Assembly: GCA_007859835.1 (NCBI GenBank)
Contig: SJPJ01000001.1
Coordinates: forward strand, 4,817,078 to 4,881,077
DNA length: 64,000 nt
Reading direction: 5' to 3'
From: Novipirellula herctigrandis
GTDB taxonomy: Bacteria; Planctomycetota; Planctomycetia; Pirellulales; Pirellulaceae
Each line of letters opens with the position of its first letter. Position 1 is the first letter of the stretch. This document shows positions 28,501 to 43,500 of the stretch, piece after piece. Both the position numbers and the translations under genes were made by a program. The notes under the pieces are model-generated. The model worked only from the letters and a program-made list of their open reading frames with translations, searched no databases and was not told the DNA's origin.

Positions 28501-31500
28501 CCACTGGGAATGACAAAATTAGCCTTCGGTGCGACGTTCGATACAACGAAGCTGAAGTTTACGTTGGATGTTGAGCCCTCGGCGTCCGTCACTGTGATGG
28601 TGACCGGTCGCGCGATGTCGGTATTGTCGGCAGCAGTATGCGTCCAACTCCACGTACCGTTCGTGACATCTTTCGAAACGGTACCGAGCGAGGCGTTAAA
28701 AGTGACGGAACCACCGCCGGGATTGCTGAAGCTGCCGGTGACGATTGCCAGTTCACCTTCTTCGACTTCAATCAATCCGGACCTGAGACTAGTGATCGTC
28801 AATTCCGGTGGCAAATCGTTGACAACAACGGTGGTCGAGTAGTCGACGGTTGCTGTACCATCTTTCAATCGCGTCGGGATGACGTGCGTTCCGGCACCAA
28901 GCGAGGCTGGAACGATTTGTGTGGCGCTACCCGTCACAAATCCATCACCGAAGTTGTATTGGAACTGGAACAAATCTAAATCATTAGGATCCGCAACATC
29001 CACAAAGCTGACGGTCGCCACTTGTCCCTGGTTAATCGGTCCGTTGTTCTCAATCCGTGCGTTTGGGGCTACATTTCGAACCGTTAGCGTTGTCGTCGCA
29101 ACGACTGGTGTCGAGCCATAGGTGACAGTCAAGGTCAAGTTGAATGCACCGTTATTTGTGACACCGAGTGCTTTCAGACCATTCCAGTCGATGGTTTGGA
29201 TCGATCCGCCTGAAGCCGCTGTTTGCGGTGTGCCGTTGGCTTTCCCAAAACTCCATTGATAGGAATTGGCATTGGGCAATCCAAAGGCGTCTGCATTGAG
29301 TGTTAACGACTGACCTTCATCGATCGAGTAGGGGCCACCCGTGACCAACGAGGAAGCATCAAACTGTACTTCAACGGTCTTGTTTGACGGCGTTGTCTGC
29401 ACGCCGTTCTGGTCGATTCCAATGATCGCGATCGCATAGGTGCCGGGACGCTCATAAAAATGAGTAGGCACGATTTCCGCATCGATCGTCTCAACGGCGG
29501 TTCCATCTTTCCAATCGACTTGCCACTGTGTCACTTCGTCGCCACCCGCGTCCGAGGCGGTTAGCCCAAGCGTGTAGAGGGAATCGTTGAAATTGGCCGT
29601 GAAGACCGACAAGCCGGTCACGCTGACGACGGGTAAAACGTCATTGATGTTGATGAGCAACTCGGCGTCACTGAGTTGCGTTTCTGTCGAAGTGACATTG
29701 CCTATCGCATCCATGGTGTTGACAACACGTGCGACTTGAAGCGTGACTCGTCGTTGGGCGTTGCCGCCGGTTAAGTCAGCGGCGTCAAAGCCAAAGTCGC
29801 GTAGATCTTGCCACGAGAGAGTGACTAGGTCTTGGCCGGTGACCAATTCCGTAAAGTTTCCGTCACCATTGAGATCCCAGGAATAGGTAATTTGACTGAG
29901 CTCATTGGCGCCGTCGGCGGGCAGTGTGCTACCGCGGGCGTCCAATGTCAACGATTCGCCTTCATTGATCGAGATGGTCCCCACGGTTTTGGCCAGTGGA
30001 GAATCATTGGGAGTGAGAAAACGGGTTCGCGAAGGCTGTGCCTTCACGCCATCGACCATCATGGTGAAGGCGCCAGAACCAGGAATCTGCTGCACCGAAC
30101 CGCCGCTGTTGGATCCATCGCCACCGAGCTCATAGTTGACGAGGTCGCCGTTGCTTCCACCGTTACCAACATCGACCGTCACGTCACTGCCGCTGCCGAG
30201 ACTCTTTGCGCTAACGTAAATTTGATCGACCCAGTTGTTACTCGGATCGTCCGTCGGTCCTTCGGTTGAGATGATCACGACCGATTGATTTGCGACTTGG
30301 GTGATGCGAACGACGTCCGCACCATCGCCTGTCGTGCCTTCCAGATGGGCTCCACCGGTGTGTTCTCCCCCGATACCCTCAGGAACGACCGTCATGGCCG
30401 TGCGGAAGTTGACCGTATCGTCGCCTGAACCCGTGTTCCACTTGGTCGTGCCTTCCGTCGCGGCATCGTTGAATGTCAACAAGTCATCGCCGGCGCCCGT
30501 CGAGACTCCTAGATCAATGTCAACTCGAGGGGCCTCGTCAATCGTGACGAAATCTTCGCCAGCACCGGTTGCAATTTGAACCGACCGAATGTTGGAAAAT
30601 TGCAGTTGCGTTTCGATCGGCGGCAGAATGGGGCTGTCGTCGGCATTATTGTGCAAGGTAATAAAACCGCCGGGGTTGCCCGAAATGTCTGGATCGAAAC
30701 TCGAACTAACGAACACGCTTGATGTATCGTGAGCCAATGTGACGATCGAATCGGGCCGGTACAAACCAAAGTTTGCTCCGCCTGTCGCGTTACCGACGTT
30801 GTTATTAAGCACTTGCAGGAACGATAGCTGTCCAACTGTCGGACTAGACGGGTCGAGATCTCGTTGCAAGACAGCGATCGAATTTCCTTGATAGCCCAAC
30901 GCATACAAGAAAGCACCCGCAGGGATCTTGGTATGCAGTTTGTAGTTATCGATGACATTTGGGTTTTCGATGATCTTGGCAAAGAAAACGTCGTCACCCG
31001 AAAGTGCCGTCGCGGAACCCGTTAGGGTTGCACTCATCTCGTAGGGACCGGAACCCTTGATGGTCTGGACCAGAAACGCATTGTCGCCTGCTTGAGCCGC
31101 TTCGAGCGTGCGGAACAGCTGAAAACTATCGGTATCGGTCACATGAACGAAGTACTCGGTATCGGCATTCAAGCCGCCCGGTGTCGTCAGTGGATCGAGG
31201 AAGACGACCCCAAGGCCGGTACTCAGACCATGTGGAGAGGCCGTGTTGATCGTATGAGTCAGGTTATCCACCTCGTCCATCGCGATCGTCAGATGCAAGT
31301 CAGCAAATAATTGGAAGCGATTGTCGTCGATCTTACGGACATAGTAAGTTTGAATCGGATCAACAACCACGGTCTCAAACGCCGAGACCACATCCAACTC
31401 GGGATCACCTTGGAAAGTGCCATTGAGTCCGTTTCCTGAATCGTCGACGGCGACTGTGCCGCTCGTTTCGTTGAGTTGGTAATAGGCGTTTGGAGCATCC

Positions 31501-34500
31501 GCCAGCACGGCCGATGCATAGGAGTCCTGGTCGGTTCCACTGGTAAAGTGCGCTGTCACTTGCGCCGCCGATAATGCCGTGCCATAGAGGGCAACATCGT
31601 CCAGTGCCCCCTGCCAAGTGTAGTTCGCATCAACACCTCGACCGACAAGCAGAGGCTGGGTCGAATGATTGATCGGAGTCGTGTAATTCTTTGTGGCGAC
31701 CTCTATGCCGTCAATGTAAAGCCGTATCACGAGGCCGTCATAAGTGCCCACGACATGTGAGTATTGGTCGAGCGGTATCGCGGCGGACACCCTTGCAATG
31801 GAGTAGTGATTGACAAAGAAGGATAGATTCCCGCCCTGATAGTACATCCCGTAACCATTGGTCCAGGCGTCACTATCTGTCTTCATCAACACAGTGTCAA
31901 ACGAACCGATCGACGGATCAGGTTTGATCCATGCTTCGACACTGAGAGCAGCGGGGCGCAGCAGGGCCGAATCGGCGATCTCAATAACATCGTCCACTCC
32001 ATCGAAGTGGACGGCACCATCAGACGGCGGCGCTGTACCGCTGGCTTGAATGCGGGGCGCTTCGGCTGCGTTGTCGAACCAAATTTCTTGCCCGGTGTGC
32101 AACCCGTGTGGCTGATCGAAAGTGATTGTATGCGTGAGTTCGTTTAGATTGAAACTCTCGAACGGAATGACGGAATCGTTTACCGGATCGCTGAGTTGGA
32201 TCACGCCAACTCCGCCCAAACCGCGGATGCCGTTAACGCCTTCGCGGATGATCTGGATGTGATGCAGGCTGCCGTCAATCACCGTGTCATCCGTGCCCAA
32301 GAACTCGTCAAAGACGGAGATCGAACTGTTGCCAGCGGATGCAACGTACACAAAACGTCCCGCCGGAATTGTGCCCTGGCCATCGTCCGCTAGCGCCGGA
32401 CTGACTTCGACACCACGTGGATCGTCAAGACCAGTGTCGATCTCGTTGGTCTTGTTGAGTGCAGTTGCCGTTCGATTAAAGATCAGCAACTGATTCGTCG
32501 ATGGCTGCACCGCATAAACGGTCGTGCCGTCGTTCGAGAACTTGATGTCCGAAACGGTATAGGGTTGCACCGCCAAGGCGGGTCCAAGCAATCCCGTATC
32601 GGCATTGCCAGTGAAAACTTGTAGTCCCTTGGGACCGCTGACATAGACATTGCCATTCGGAGCAATTGCCAATTCCGTGATCGGATTGTCGCCAACTGAA
32701 TTGAATACAGCTGTCGAAATTGCCCTGACAAATTTTAATCCGTCGGCGGTTCCGTTGAGTGTCGTTCGTTGATAGACAGCGATCGCATTAGCGGCGGTTT
32801 CCTTGACGGATGAAACGAAAACGTATTCACCCGAGGCACTGACCGCAATGTTGGTGGCACCCGACAAGGATAGATCCGCCGTACCGAACGCTCCGATCTT
32901 GTCGTCCTTCAATCGCTGTACAACGGAAGTCGTTCCGTCGGCGTGTTGGTTGAGGACGTACAGGACGTTGTCGATGGGCGAGACAGCATAGAATGCCTGC
33001 TTAACACCAGGCACCGCGCTAGCGATCGAGTTCGCCGTTAGCGATTGGACTCGGGTCAGCCCGTCCAGCGGATCCATATCACCCAGACCGCCCAAGCCAT
33101 TGGGGTTTGGTCCCTGATCCGCTGTGACCTCGATCCCGCCACCCGATGGGCTCGTCAGCAGGAATGTCGTTAAAGCATTTGCATCGGCGCTGGCCACAAC
33201 GATGAACTGGTTCCCATCGGTCGCCAGTTTTTCCAGTGCGGAATCGGCGGCACCGTTGAGATCATCGGGCGAATCCGGAAACGGAGTGATTATTCCGAGC
33301 GACTTATTCGTGTCAACCTTAAACGTTGTCACGGCGTCCGAATCGGCTGCGGTCACGTACACGCGCGATCCATCGGGGCTTATCGAAATTGAACTGGCAC
33401 CACTCAGTTTTTGAACATTCGAATCACCGGGGCCTACAATATCGGTGATTGGTAGCGTGTAGAGAACCTGCTGCTGCGTTCGCTTGAGCTTACCAATATT
33501 TCGCACGTCGACCGAGGACGGATCGCTCAATACAAACACCTTCCCAGAGGCATCCGTGGCGTAGACGGTCGAGCCATCGGGACTGACGACGATTCCGGTG
33601 ATCGCACCCTCGCCGTGGAACCAACCGGCTTGTTGTTCGGACTCGGCAAAATCTTCGACCAGGTTTTGGTTCGTGATCCCGATCGCGACGCGATCACCCA
33701 GTGAATCGGCGAGGTCGCGGTGGACGTCAATCGAGTCGTTCTCGCGGTCAACCTTGACCTCGACCGTTACGTCAACTTGGTTTGTGTTATAGTTGAAAGA
33801 GAATCCCTCATCGGACCGTATCGTGCACAGGTAGGTGCTGACCCTACTGTTGATTTCGGACACGTCAGCACTCACAAAACTACAGGCATAGCTGGGGTTG
33901 TTCGTGCTGACTCCACCGATGTTGTACCAACGTTCCTTAATAGAACCTGTCGCGGGGTAGAGTTCAGGAGAGGCATTGAATTCGATGGCTCCAAAGTCAT
34001 CTTCGCCGTTGGCGTCCGATTCTCGGAAATACATGATCAAGGGAGCGGTACCAGAAACCGTCTGCCAAGGGAAATCCGTGATGTTCTGTTTGCTATTGTT
34101 GTTGCGCGGGAAAGAATAAAGTGCGTTTTCGGAGGAGCGGCCAATCAGGTTGACATAGAGGTCTTCGTTATCGCCGTCCGCCGTGTCGTCGCTGCCGTTG
34201 GTAACGTTGTAGCCAGTGACTCTTACTTGCGTCAGGCTAGGCGCTGTGTTGTTCGCGAACACATCGAATGTCGATTCCGTAGCAAGCGTGTCGACCGCTG
34301 AAATTTCGGTCCACTCGCCCGACGCTTGTTCTCGCAAGAAGTGAATGTTGCCACTCGTGTCGGTCGCTGTGGCGGTATTGCCATCGACGGTCACGGCGAT
34401 GGAATTGATTGAAAAGCTGGCTTGACGTGAGAAGTTACCATTTGAATCAGTACGATAGATATTGGTTTCAATACCTCCACCCACGGCGGCGAAGTCAGCT

Positions 34501-37500
34501 CTGGTAATCACCGTGTCGCCGTCAATGTCGATGACAGGTCCCCAGTAATCTCGATCTTCGGTTAGTTCCCAAAGATCGTTGCCGGAGTTATGCCTCCACA
34601 TCAATGTGCTTGAACGATTGACTGCGGGATCGTTCAGGGTGATTGCGGCGCGTCCTTCGTCCACGACGACGAACGAACCGAATCTCGCGTCCGCGCGTCC
34701 CTGGGGGTCGGTAATCACTTGGTGGGCATCGAAACTGGCGATACTGAGGCTTTTTTTCAACACCAGCACTGCACCAACGTCATCACCGTTTGGCGGATCG
34801 ACTGTCGTGAACTGATTGAAGTGGTCTGCCGCCGGTAGACCCACAAACAGGAAGTCGCCGTTGGTGGCTAGCGCGGAAATTCCCGCGTCGAGGTCGTATC
34901 CGCCGTAAATGTCCGGGAGCGTGAAAACTGGAAGCCCCGTCGAACTGGGGCCAATCGAGACAGGCTTCCACTGATTGGAATTGTCGAATTCGGTTTGATA
35001 TTCAATGCCATTGCCAGCTTCATTCACGCGGTACAACGTGTTGTTGTCTTGCGGGAATGGAGTATCAATCGAGACGATAGAGGCGTTCTTATCCGCTGCC
35101 GAGCTAACACGCACATCACGATTGGCCAGGAAACCGAGATCGACGGAGCGGACGCCAGTTACCGGAGTCTCTGATTCGCGGAACCAATCTTGCTTCGTTG
35201 ACAATCGGAACGATTCATCGGTTTGTTGGTCCCAGGTTGCGATATCGCCCGAAACGTCACCGGTATAAAGCGTTTTTCCGTCGCTGGTGATTGCGATCGT
35301 TTGGGTATCATTGAGGCCGCGAGCTTCGGATGTGAAATGGGCCTCCATCGAAAAAGCAAGGCCAATGCGGCCTGCCGATGCAATGGTGGATCCGCGCTGA
35401 ATCCCATTGTTCAGATCATTGCTCTGGAACCGATACGCGTTGCTTTGAGCAAGGTTAACACTCACGGTCGTCCATATCTCTGCATTAAAATCATTGGGTG
35501 CACCGCCATCCAACCAGCCAAAGTAGAGGTCAGAATGATTCGACACCGTATTATTGCCGATCCAGCCAAAATCAAATTGATTGAAACCGGGCTGAGTGAT
35601 CGTTCGCTGCGTGCCTGTGGCGACAATCTCCCAGCCATTCGCACCGCTGCGTTGCAACAACAAGGGAGTGATCTGCGATGCGCCGCGAGCGTAGAAGCGA
35701 TAGTTTCCACGATCATTGATCGGCAATGTGAACGGATCGTCTAAGACAATGACGTTACCATTCGCCAAGTTGGTGCCGCTTGTTCCGCTTGCCGGTACGA
35801 TGCCAACTTGGATTGCCGCAGCCTGGAAATTGGCGTCCATCGAGTACGCTTCGCCACGCCGGAATTGCGCCGAGCTACTCCTGATTTTGCCGCTCACGTT
35901 TGACACATCAGTACTACGTATTTGGAACGCATTGGACGAGGTTCCAGTTGACAGCTTCACGACGGTGGTCGTGTTGCCTTGAGCGCCACCGTCAAGCCAA
36001 CCAAAGTACAGTCCCGCGGTATTGGGAACGGACCCGGTCTGCAAGCCAAACTCGAACTCGTACACTCCTTCGCCGGGGATGTCTCGTCGAGTACCCGTCG
36101 CAACGATTTCCCAGCGATCCAAGTTATCAGGATTCGAGTGGTCGTCTTCGCTGAGCGGCTTGAACAAAATTGGCGTAATCGTTGACGCCCCCAGTGCATA
36201 GAAGCGATAAGTCCCGTTTTCAGTAATCGGCTGGGTGAATGGATCGTCCAGGATCACCCGATTGCCATCCGCCAGCGGTCCAGCGTTTGTCCGATCGACC
36301 GGTTCGTTACCGACGTCGATCGATTTCCCAAAACTGTTTTCCCTCCGCAACTTCTGAAGCACCTTGGTCAGATACCCTGTCGCCGGGTCACGCTCAAAAA
36401 TCGCGATCCCGTCTTCGTCTCCCGCTGTGGTCACGAAGGCACGAGTGCCATTAGGACTGAACACGAGGTCGGTGAGTCCCAAAAATTTCAACGACAAATT
36501 TGCGGCAGCTGGCAAGTCCACGTTCGTGGGATTGTCAACGGTCTTGGAACGTACGGAAGTGAAGAATGAGCCGCTGAGATCCTGTTTCCAAGTCAACTTC
36601 GGATCGCCGTTGGTTTGTTGACCAACCTCGTAGACCGTCAGAACGGAATTCCCGGTTCCTGAAGAAAACCCGCCCAAAACATAGAGAAACTTGCCATCAG
36701 GACTGAGTTCAAGCTTGCTCGGCTTACTCGGAACATGGCCAGTGTTCGCATCGATGGCGTCAACATAGACCAACCGTGAACCCTGAGAAATTCCGGGATC
36801 CGCGACCCGTAGGAACAAGGCAATCTTGTCCTCGTCGGTTCCCGCCGCGAAGACGAACGGATTGGTAGTGCTGGTGACGACGCTCTGCACACCCTGCAAT
36901 CCATCCACGCGACCGATGGGGAAAGCGTCCCGAGCGAGGTTACTTTCATGATCCAAAACACGTGCGCCTTCGATGATACTAAGCGCATTGTTCGCCACAT
37001 CCACCGTCGCATTCAGCGGAGTGACGACCGACAACGTATTCGCTTGATTCTCGGCCGCGATCAACTCGGATCGCTCTGCACCTTCCAGATTGACCAACGC
37101 CGATATCCGTCTTAGCGAGAGTGTCCCACTGCCGATCGAAGTCAGGTCGAGCGCGGTATTGACTCCAGGTAGCGAAAGTTTGAACGTGCCAACGGTTGCG
37201 TCCAATTCGCGGACAATGAAGAACTGGCCCGGATCCAAATCGATCCGTTGTCCCGGAGAACCGCTACGCTGCTGTTCGGGAAGTGTGCCGATCGAGCCAT
37301 CGGCAAGCGTTGCCGTTAACAGGACACGGTCGCCGTTTTGCAATGCCCGCGGCGCGGTGAAGCCTGCGAAAGTGACTTCGTCGTCATCCGTGTCGACGGT
37401 CACGCCCGCTCGTCCATCGACAAAGTACATCGTTCCTTGTGAGACAACCCAATCGACCGACTTGGTATGGTTACGATTATCAATCACCAGAGTTTCGATT

Positions 37501-40500
37501 CCGGCACTGACCGTCAACGCGGTAAAGGAATCGGGGACTGGCTCGCCATCCACGATGACGCGAATGGAATCGTCTGTGCCACTCTCACCAAGGATGACCG
37601 TGTTGTCACCGGGAACCCCGTGCAGCAGGAACTCGTCGTTGCCGGGACCGCCGCGCAGTTCAACGCTCAAGTCGCTGATACTGCTGTCGACCGTGAACGT
37701 GTCGTCTCCCAGGCCAAGCAGCACATTCAGTTTCTCGATGCCGGTGAAGCTAGCTCGGTTGACGAGTGTTTCGTTACCCGGCTGTGTGTAGGTTAGCAGC
37801 GGGTTGGCATCGCTACCGGTCAGACTGCCGACCATGGTTGGCCATTGCGGTTTGCCATTGACGGCAAGCGTCAGTTGATGGTTGCCGCTGCCGTTGCTGG
37901 TGAACATGATGATGTTCGGATCATTCTCGTCGCTGTCACTCGCAATGAGTGCTTCTTGGCGGGTTCGTGCCAAGCGGATGATGTCGCGACCGAAGGGAAC
38001 GGCGTAGTAGAACTTGCCCGACGTTAGCCCGGTGGGTGGCGTTGCATCGGAGGTAAATAGCAATTGCTCGCCACGTTCCCATCCCGTACCAAATAGTTTG
38101 ATGGCGTTCTTTCCATCGAGCACGTTGACATTGCTGCTATTGAACGTACGCGTCGACCCTAACAACACTCGATCGCCGCCATCGACTTCGGTGACTGGTT
38201 TTTCGCCTGTCTCGCCACCGTTGATGACCAACAACGGTTGTAGGCCCGACGTCGACACACCCCCGCCTTGCAGATTGACTGTGTCGTCGCCCGATCCCAA
38301 ATTCACCGTCGTCGATTTTGTCAGTTTGCGAATGTTGATCGTGTCGCTCTTCGTCCCCGCATTGATCGTCGTGGGGATAACGGTATCGAGTACCGTAAAG
38401 ATTGAAGCAACATCACCCAAGCCCAAGTTCACATCGGCTGTTTCAAAACCGAAGAACTCGACTCGTCGTGGCGATCCTTCCTTCAAACTCGCACTGTAAT
38501 CTTGAACCAGACCACCGAGGCCGTCAGCGGTGCGCCCGATGCGTCCGATCGGGACAATGTTGTCACGCGATCGCGGTTCGACCAATTTAAACTTATCGGT
38601 TCCGCCACCCGCGTTGATCACGATCGGCCGTTCAATCTTGCCCGGATCAATCGCAGTCGTACCACGGAAACCACCGATGGTTACCTGATCGGCGCCGTTC
38701 TGGAAGTCCAATTGGGCTCCGTGCCGCATCGCCAAGATGGTCAGTTTCGTATTGCCGGTTCCAAAGCGATAATCGACATCCATCGCATTGAATGCATCCC
38801 CTTGCGAATGCATCAACCGCACGATCGGATTTCCGTTGGAATTAAGATGCGATTCGCTAACTTGAAACTTGGTGCCACTAAAGAGCGTTTCTTCGGGCGA
38901 TGATGCTTTGGTATCGAGGATCCAATCGGTAGGACTGGCCAAGTTGTGTTTGAAATCAATTTTCTCAGCGTCAATCGTCGACAACGTGGTGACCGCCGTA
39001 GGAACGCGGCTTAGCCTCGCATCGATAGAATCCGATCCACCCTGTGCTTCAAAGGTGACCGGCATGAATAGGTCGGGAACGATCAGAACATCGGTGTCTC
39101 TATTGCCAACGACTCGCAACTCGCCAGCTAATATGATCGCGTCCGCCTTTGTCGGGACTGTGAAGGTGGTTGTGCCAGTGTCGGCACTGAGCCAATCGAT
39201 TCCGATCGTGACTTGACCTGTTCCACCGTTGGCACGCAAAACATGACCAGGTCGCAAAGGAAATACGTCACCTCCCAATAATGCGACATCACCGCCAGTG
39301 CTCTCAACACGGATGTTCGCTGCAAGTGACACTTGATTCGCGGTCGGATCAATTTCGTCCGGAACAACCAGACGCACATTACCGACCGCCTCAACGTCTT
39401 CTGCTATCGACATCGAAGTTACCGCTGTTACATCGATTGCTCCGCCTGCTGTCAAACCGATGAGGCTATTGACGCCGCCAATGGTCAATGATCGGTCATT
39501 GCTAATAGATATGTCACCAGTCGTTGCGATTTCAACGTTATTCAGGTGAGTTTCCAGCGCATTGTCGGCAGCGCCAAGATCGCCATTGCTACCGCTGACC
39601 GCTAGCTTTCCAGCAACAATATCAGAACCCCTATCGTTGCCGTCGCTGATCGATGCGACATTGCTTATGGTGATTTGACTCGAATCCAGCACTGAAATCG
39701 GACCGCCAATCACCACGGGCTTGCCAGCAAAATCAAGCGAGATGCCCCCGGTGGCCGCTTCGATTCCCAGGACCTCCACCGACTGGTTGCTTGTCGTCAG
39801 TGCGATCGCGACATTGCCTCCCGCTTCGCTCTGCAGCGTCGGCGTCGGATCGAGCCCCGACGTTTGCAGGATATTTGCCTGAATAACATTGCCCGATTTC
39901 CCGGTGTCTTTTCCTGCGTTTAAGTTCAACGTGGCTGTATTGATCCGCGTCGTTGCTCCAGAGACACGATCCAAAATCGAACCCTCGGTTGCAACAATCG
40001 TGGTCAGTCCCGTCGGATTATTGATCGCGCCATCCAAAAAGACGTCGGTGAGCGCTGTAGCGTGCGTGTTTTGAATCTCAACCTCGACACTGCTTAGCGC
40101 GCGAACTCCGTCATCTTTCAGTGCTTGGTTGGGCGCGGGCGTGATGACCGGGGTCACCGTGAAAGTCGGAAACAGGACGTCGATTCCGTTGATGTCGAGA
40201 TTCTTGGTTGATCGGTTTTCAATCGAGACGTCCCGGAAGCGATCGGGCACCGAATAGGATGCGGTGTCTTCGATCGTGACCGATTCTTTCTGCTGATTCG
40301 CACCGGCGATGTTCGACTTCGTTGCCTTGATCGTGATGCTTGGACCCGTCGCCTTATTCAATCCGTCGATCACAATGTCGCTAGCCGTCGCGGCACCAAG
40401 CTTGAATGCTTGATTGAAAATCGTTCCATCGGCACCCACGAACAGATGAGCCGAGTTCGTGCCGGGCAGTAGTTTGCCTGCGACATCAATTTTGGCATCC

Positions 40501-43500
40501 GTGACCACTGACTTTGCCGTATTGACGTCGTCGATCGGCGCTACTGCCGTCGCACTGAGGTCCGAATCCGCAACAACGGGGCCGGTCGCTCCGGTTGCCA
40601 TCACGTTAATCGTGTTGCCCGCCAATACGGCGTCCTTCGCGATGTTCAACTCCGAGATCTGGTTCACATCTGCGACCACGTCACCCGTTTGCCGGGCGAT
40701 CAATGCAAGTCCGTTGTATTTCCCAAAATTATTGACGTTGATGGCCCCTTGGCGGGACGTGACATTGATGTCTCGAGCAGTGATCGTGGCTCCTGCGAGC
40801 TGATTCAAGACTGCATTTGAATCGATGTCGGTTTTTGAAGTCGTTCCGACGAAACCACCTGCCGACACGTGCCTTCCCTGAGCGTCGGAATCGACGATGA
40901 TTGAATTGACGTTGGCATCAATGTTCGCTTGGAATGCCGTGATCGAACTGCCGGTACCGAGGACCGTTTCGGCAAGCGTTGCATCATCGAGACCATAAAT
41001 CGTTGTGCTGGAGAACGCTTCGGCACCGCCACCGATTCCGAGGAATTCAGCATACGTCCGCGACCTGACATCCACGTCATTCTGGGAACGAATGTTCGCG
41101 ATGCCGCGTTCAGCAATCACACTGGCGTTTGCCCCCAACGTGGTGCTGGCGCCGGTGTTGATCGTCTCGACTGCTGTGGCGCTTTGCAGCCCAATGCCAC
41201 CGCTCGTATCGACAATGGCGTTGTCTAGCAGTTTGGTCTGCGATTGCGATGTGACATCCACTCCGCTCGCACCGTGAATCGTTGCTCCATCACCAACCTG
41301 GGTCGCGACATCCGCTCGGATGACCTGTTTCGATTTGGAACCGCTGGCCCCCAGCAGCGCGCCACCGGACGCCTTGGTCTCGACGAAACCCTCGTTCTTT
41401 TCGAGATGGGACGAAATCGTGACTTGACCATCGGATCGCAGGGTCACTCCATCACCGATCGTTGTCTGTACGGCGGGGTTCAATGTCAATTCTGCGATCG
41501 ATAGGCCGACTGCAAGTGCACCGACCGTGACGCCCATCGACTTTGACTCACCATAGACCGATCCGGCGGAACCGATGGTCGCGTCATGAGCCACCGTAAT
41601 CGTCGAATCGTCATCAACGGACGTCGACACCGTGGATGTGACGGACGCTGTCGCCTTGTTGACTCCACCAGCAAACAGTCCGCCGGAAACCGCTTGGGAC
41701 TTCGCTCGAGCGTCGTCGGTACTACGTGCATTGACGGCCAACCGATCGACATCAATCGTTCCACCAAGACGTGCTTGGGTTATTCCAGAAACCGTCGATT
41801 CCGTGAACACCGCACCGATGGCTCCACCGAAACCTGCCGCAGCGGCGAGCCCTGAACCAACCACGGTTGGAAGTGCGACCGATTGAGAATCGACTTTGAG
41901 CTCGCCTGCCGTTGCAGTGACCGTGCCACCATGCACGAGAGCTTTTGTCGAACCGCCAATGTTGTTCTTGACAGCAACACCGGCACCGGCAATTGCGCTC
42001 AATCCAGCTGCGACCCCACCAGCGAGCGCATTGGAGTTGATCGTAGGTTCGGAAATCGCGATCACCGATACGCCGCCCAATCGAGCGGTCACGTCGCCGC
42101 CTCGGAACGACGCCTCCACCTCATTTTCAATCAAGTTTTCCGCCAATGTAATCGCTATCGAAACAGCTGCCCCCACGCCAATGGCTGCCGAGGCCGAGGC
42201 CGCAGCAGCGTCGGCGGTAATTGTCGAGACGTCTTTGGCGTTAACACTGATTGAACTTCCCGTGACAGCCGACGCATCCCCAGCGACGAACGCTTCCACG
42301 TTGTTAGCGATTTTGTTGGTTGTATTGACACCGCTGCCAGCACCTGCCCCAGCACCGACTCCGCCGGCGATTGCAACAGAACCAGCGAACGTTTTCGCTT
42401 GAATCTGTTCCTTGGTCATGGCATCCAACGTGATCGTGCCGATGGCATCCACGGTCGAATTGTCAACGAATGCCTGGACTTGCAGTGGAGAGTCGTTTCC
42501 GTCGGCGTCAAAGCCAATGGAGTTTTCGGCAATCGAAGCACCGATGGAAACCGCGCCGCCCGCAGCCGCGCCGACGCCTAATGACGCGGCAGCACTGAGC
42601 ACTTGAGCGTCAATCGTCGATGCGTTCGAGGCTTTAACCGAAACGTTCTTCGCGCTGTCAACATCACTGTTCTTGATGGACGCAAGGACTCCGCCCGTAA
42701 TCACATTCGACGCCATAGCGCCGGCACCGGCAACCGCGAATCCGGCTGCGCCGCTGATTGCCACCGAGGCTGCCGCCGCCGCGGTCCGTGAGCGGATCGT
42801 GGCCATCTCGGACGCTTCCAATGAAACATCGCCGACGGTAGTGGTAATCGTGTTATCTGCACTGTCGATATAGGCAGCGATTTGGTTGCTAATTTCGTTT
42901 GCAGCTAACGCGATGCCAATGGAGAAGGAAACCGCACCTGCGCCAGCAAAACTAGCCGCCAGCGAAACGGCACCCGCATCCGCTTTGATGTTCGACGTAT
43001 CGCGAGCCGTTAAGGTGACGCGGTCGGCGGTGATGCCGGTCGCACCGTCGGCGTCGATGTATGCCTGGACGGTAGCACCGATCTTGTTTTTGGCATTGAC
43101 GCCTGAGCCGCTCAGCCCAACGGCACCCGCGCCACCACCAGCGATGGCAGCCGATCCGGCAAAAACGAGTGCACCAATCCCTTGATTGGCAATGGCAGTC
43201 GCGGACAAATCGCCGCCAGCGGTGATACTGGAGTCCTTAATATAGGCTTGAATTTCTGCAGTGTCCGCGGCACCGTTTTTATCGAAACCAATATAGTTTT
43301 CTGCGAGCGCCGCACCAATCGACGCACCGACTCCACCCGTACCGCCGACTCCGACACCCACCGACGCAGCGATGATGGTGGCGATCACCGATGAAGTACT
43401 CGCCGCGCTCAAGTCGACCGCACCGGCGCTCGTAACATTGCTTGATTCAATATAAGCGTTGGTGTCCGTCAGGATCACATTGGTCGCATCGGCGCCCGCT

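Noticed and set aside
37090-37791. Long plus-strand open frame (233 codons) opposite the giant gene
   Set aside because: It mirrors the codon bias of the repeat-rich minus-strand gene and has low-complexity Ser/Thr/Val/Pro composition, with no family or ribosome binding site.
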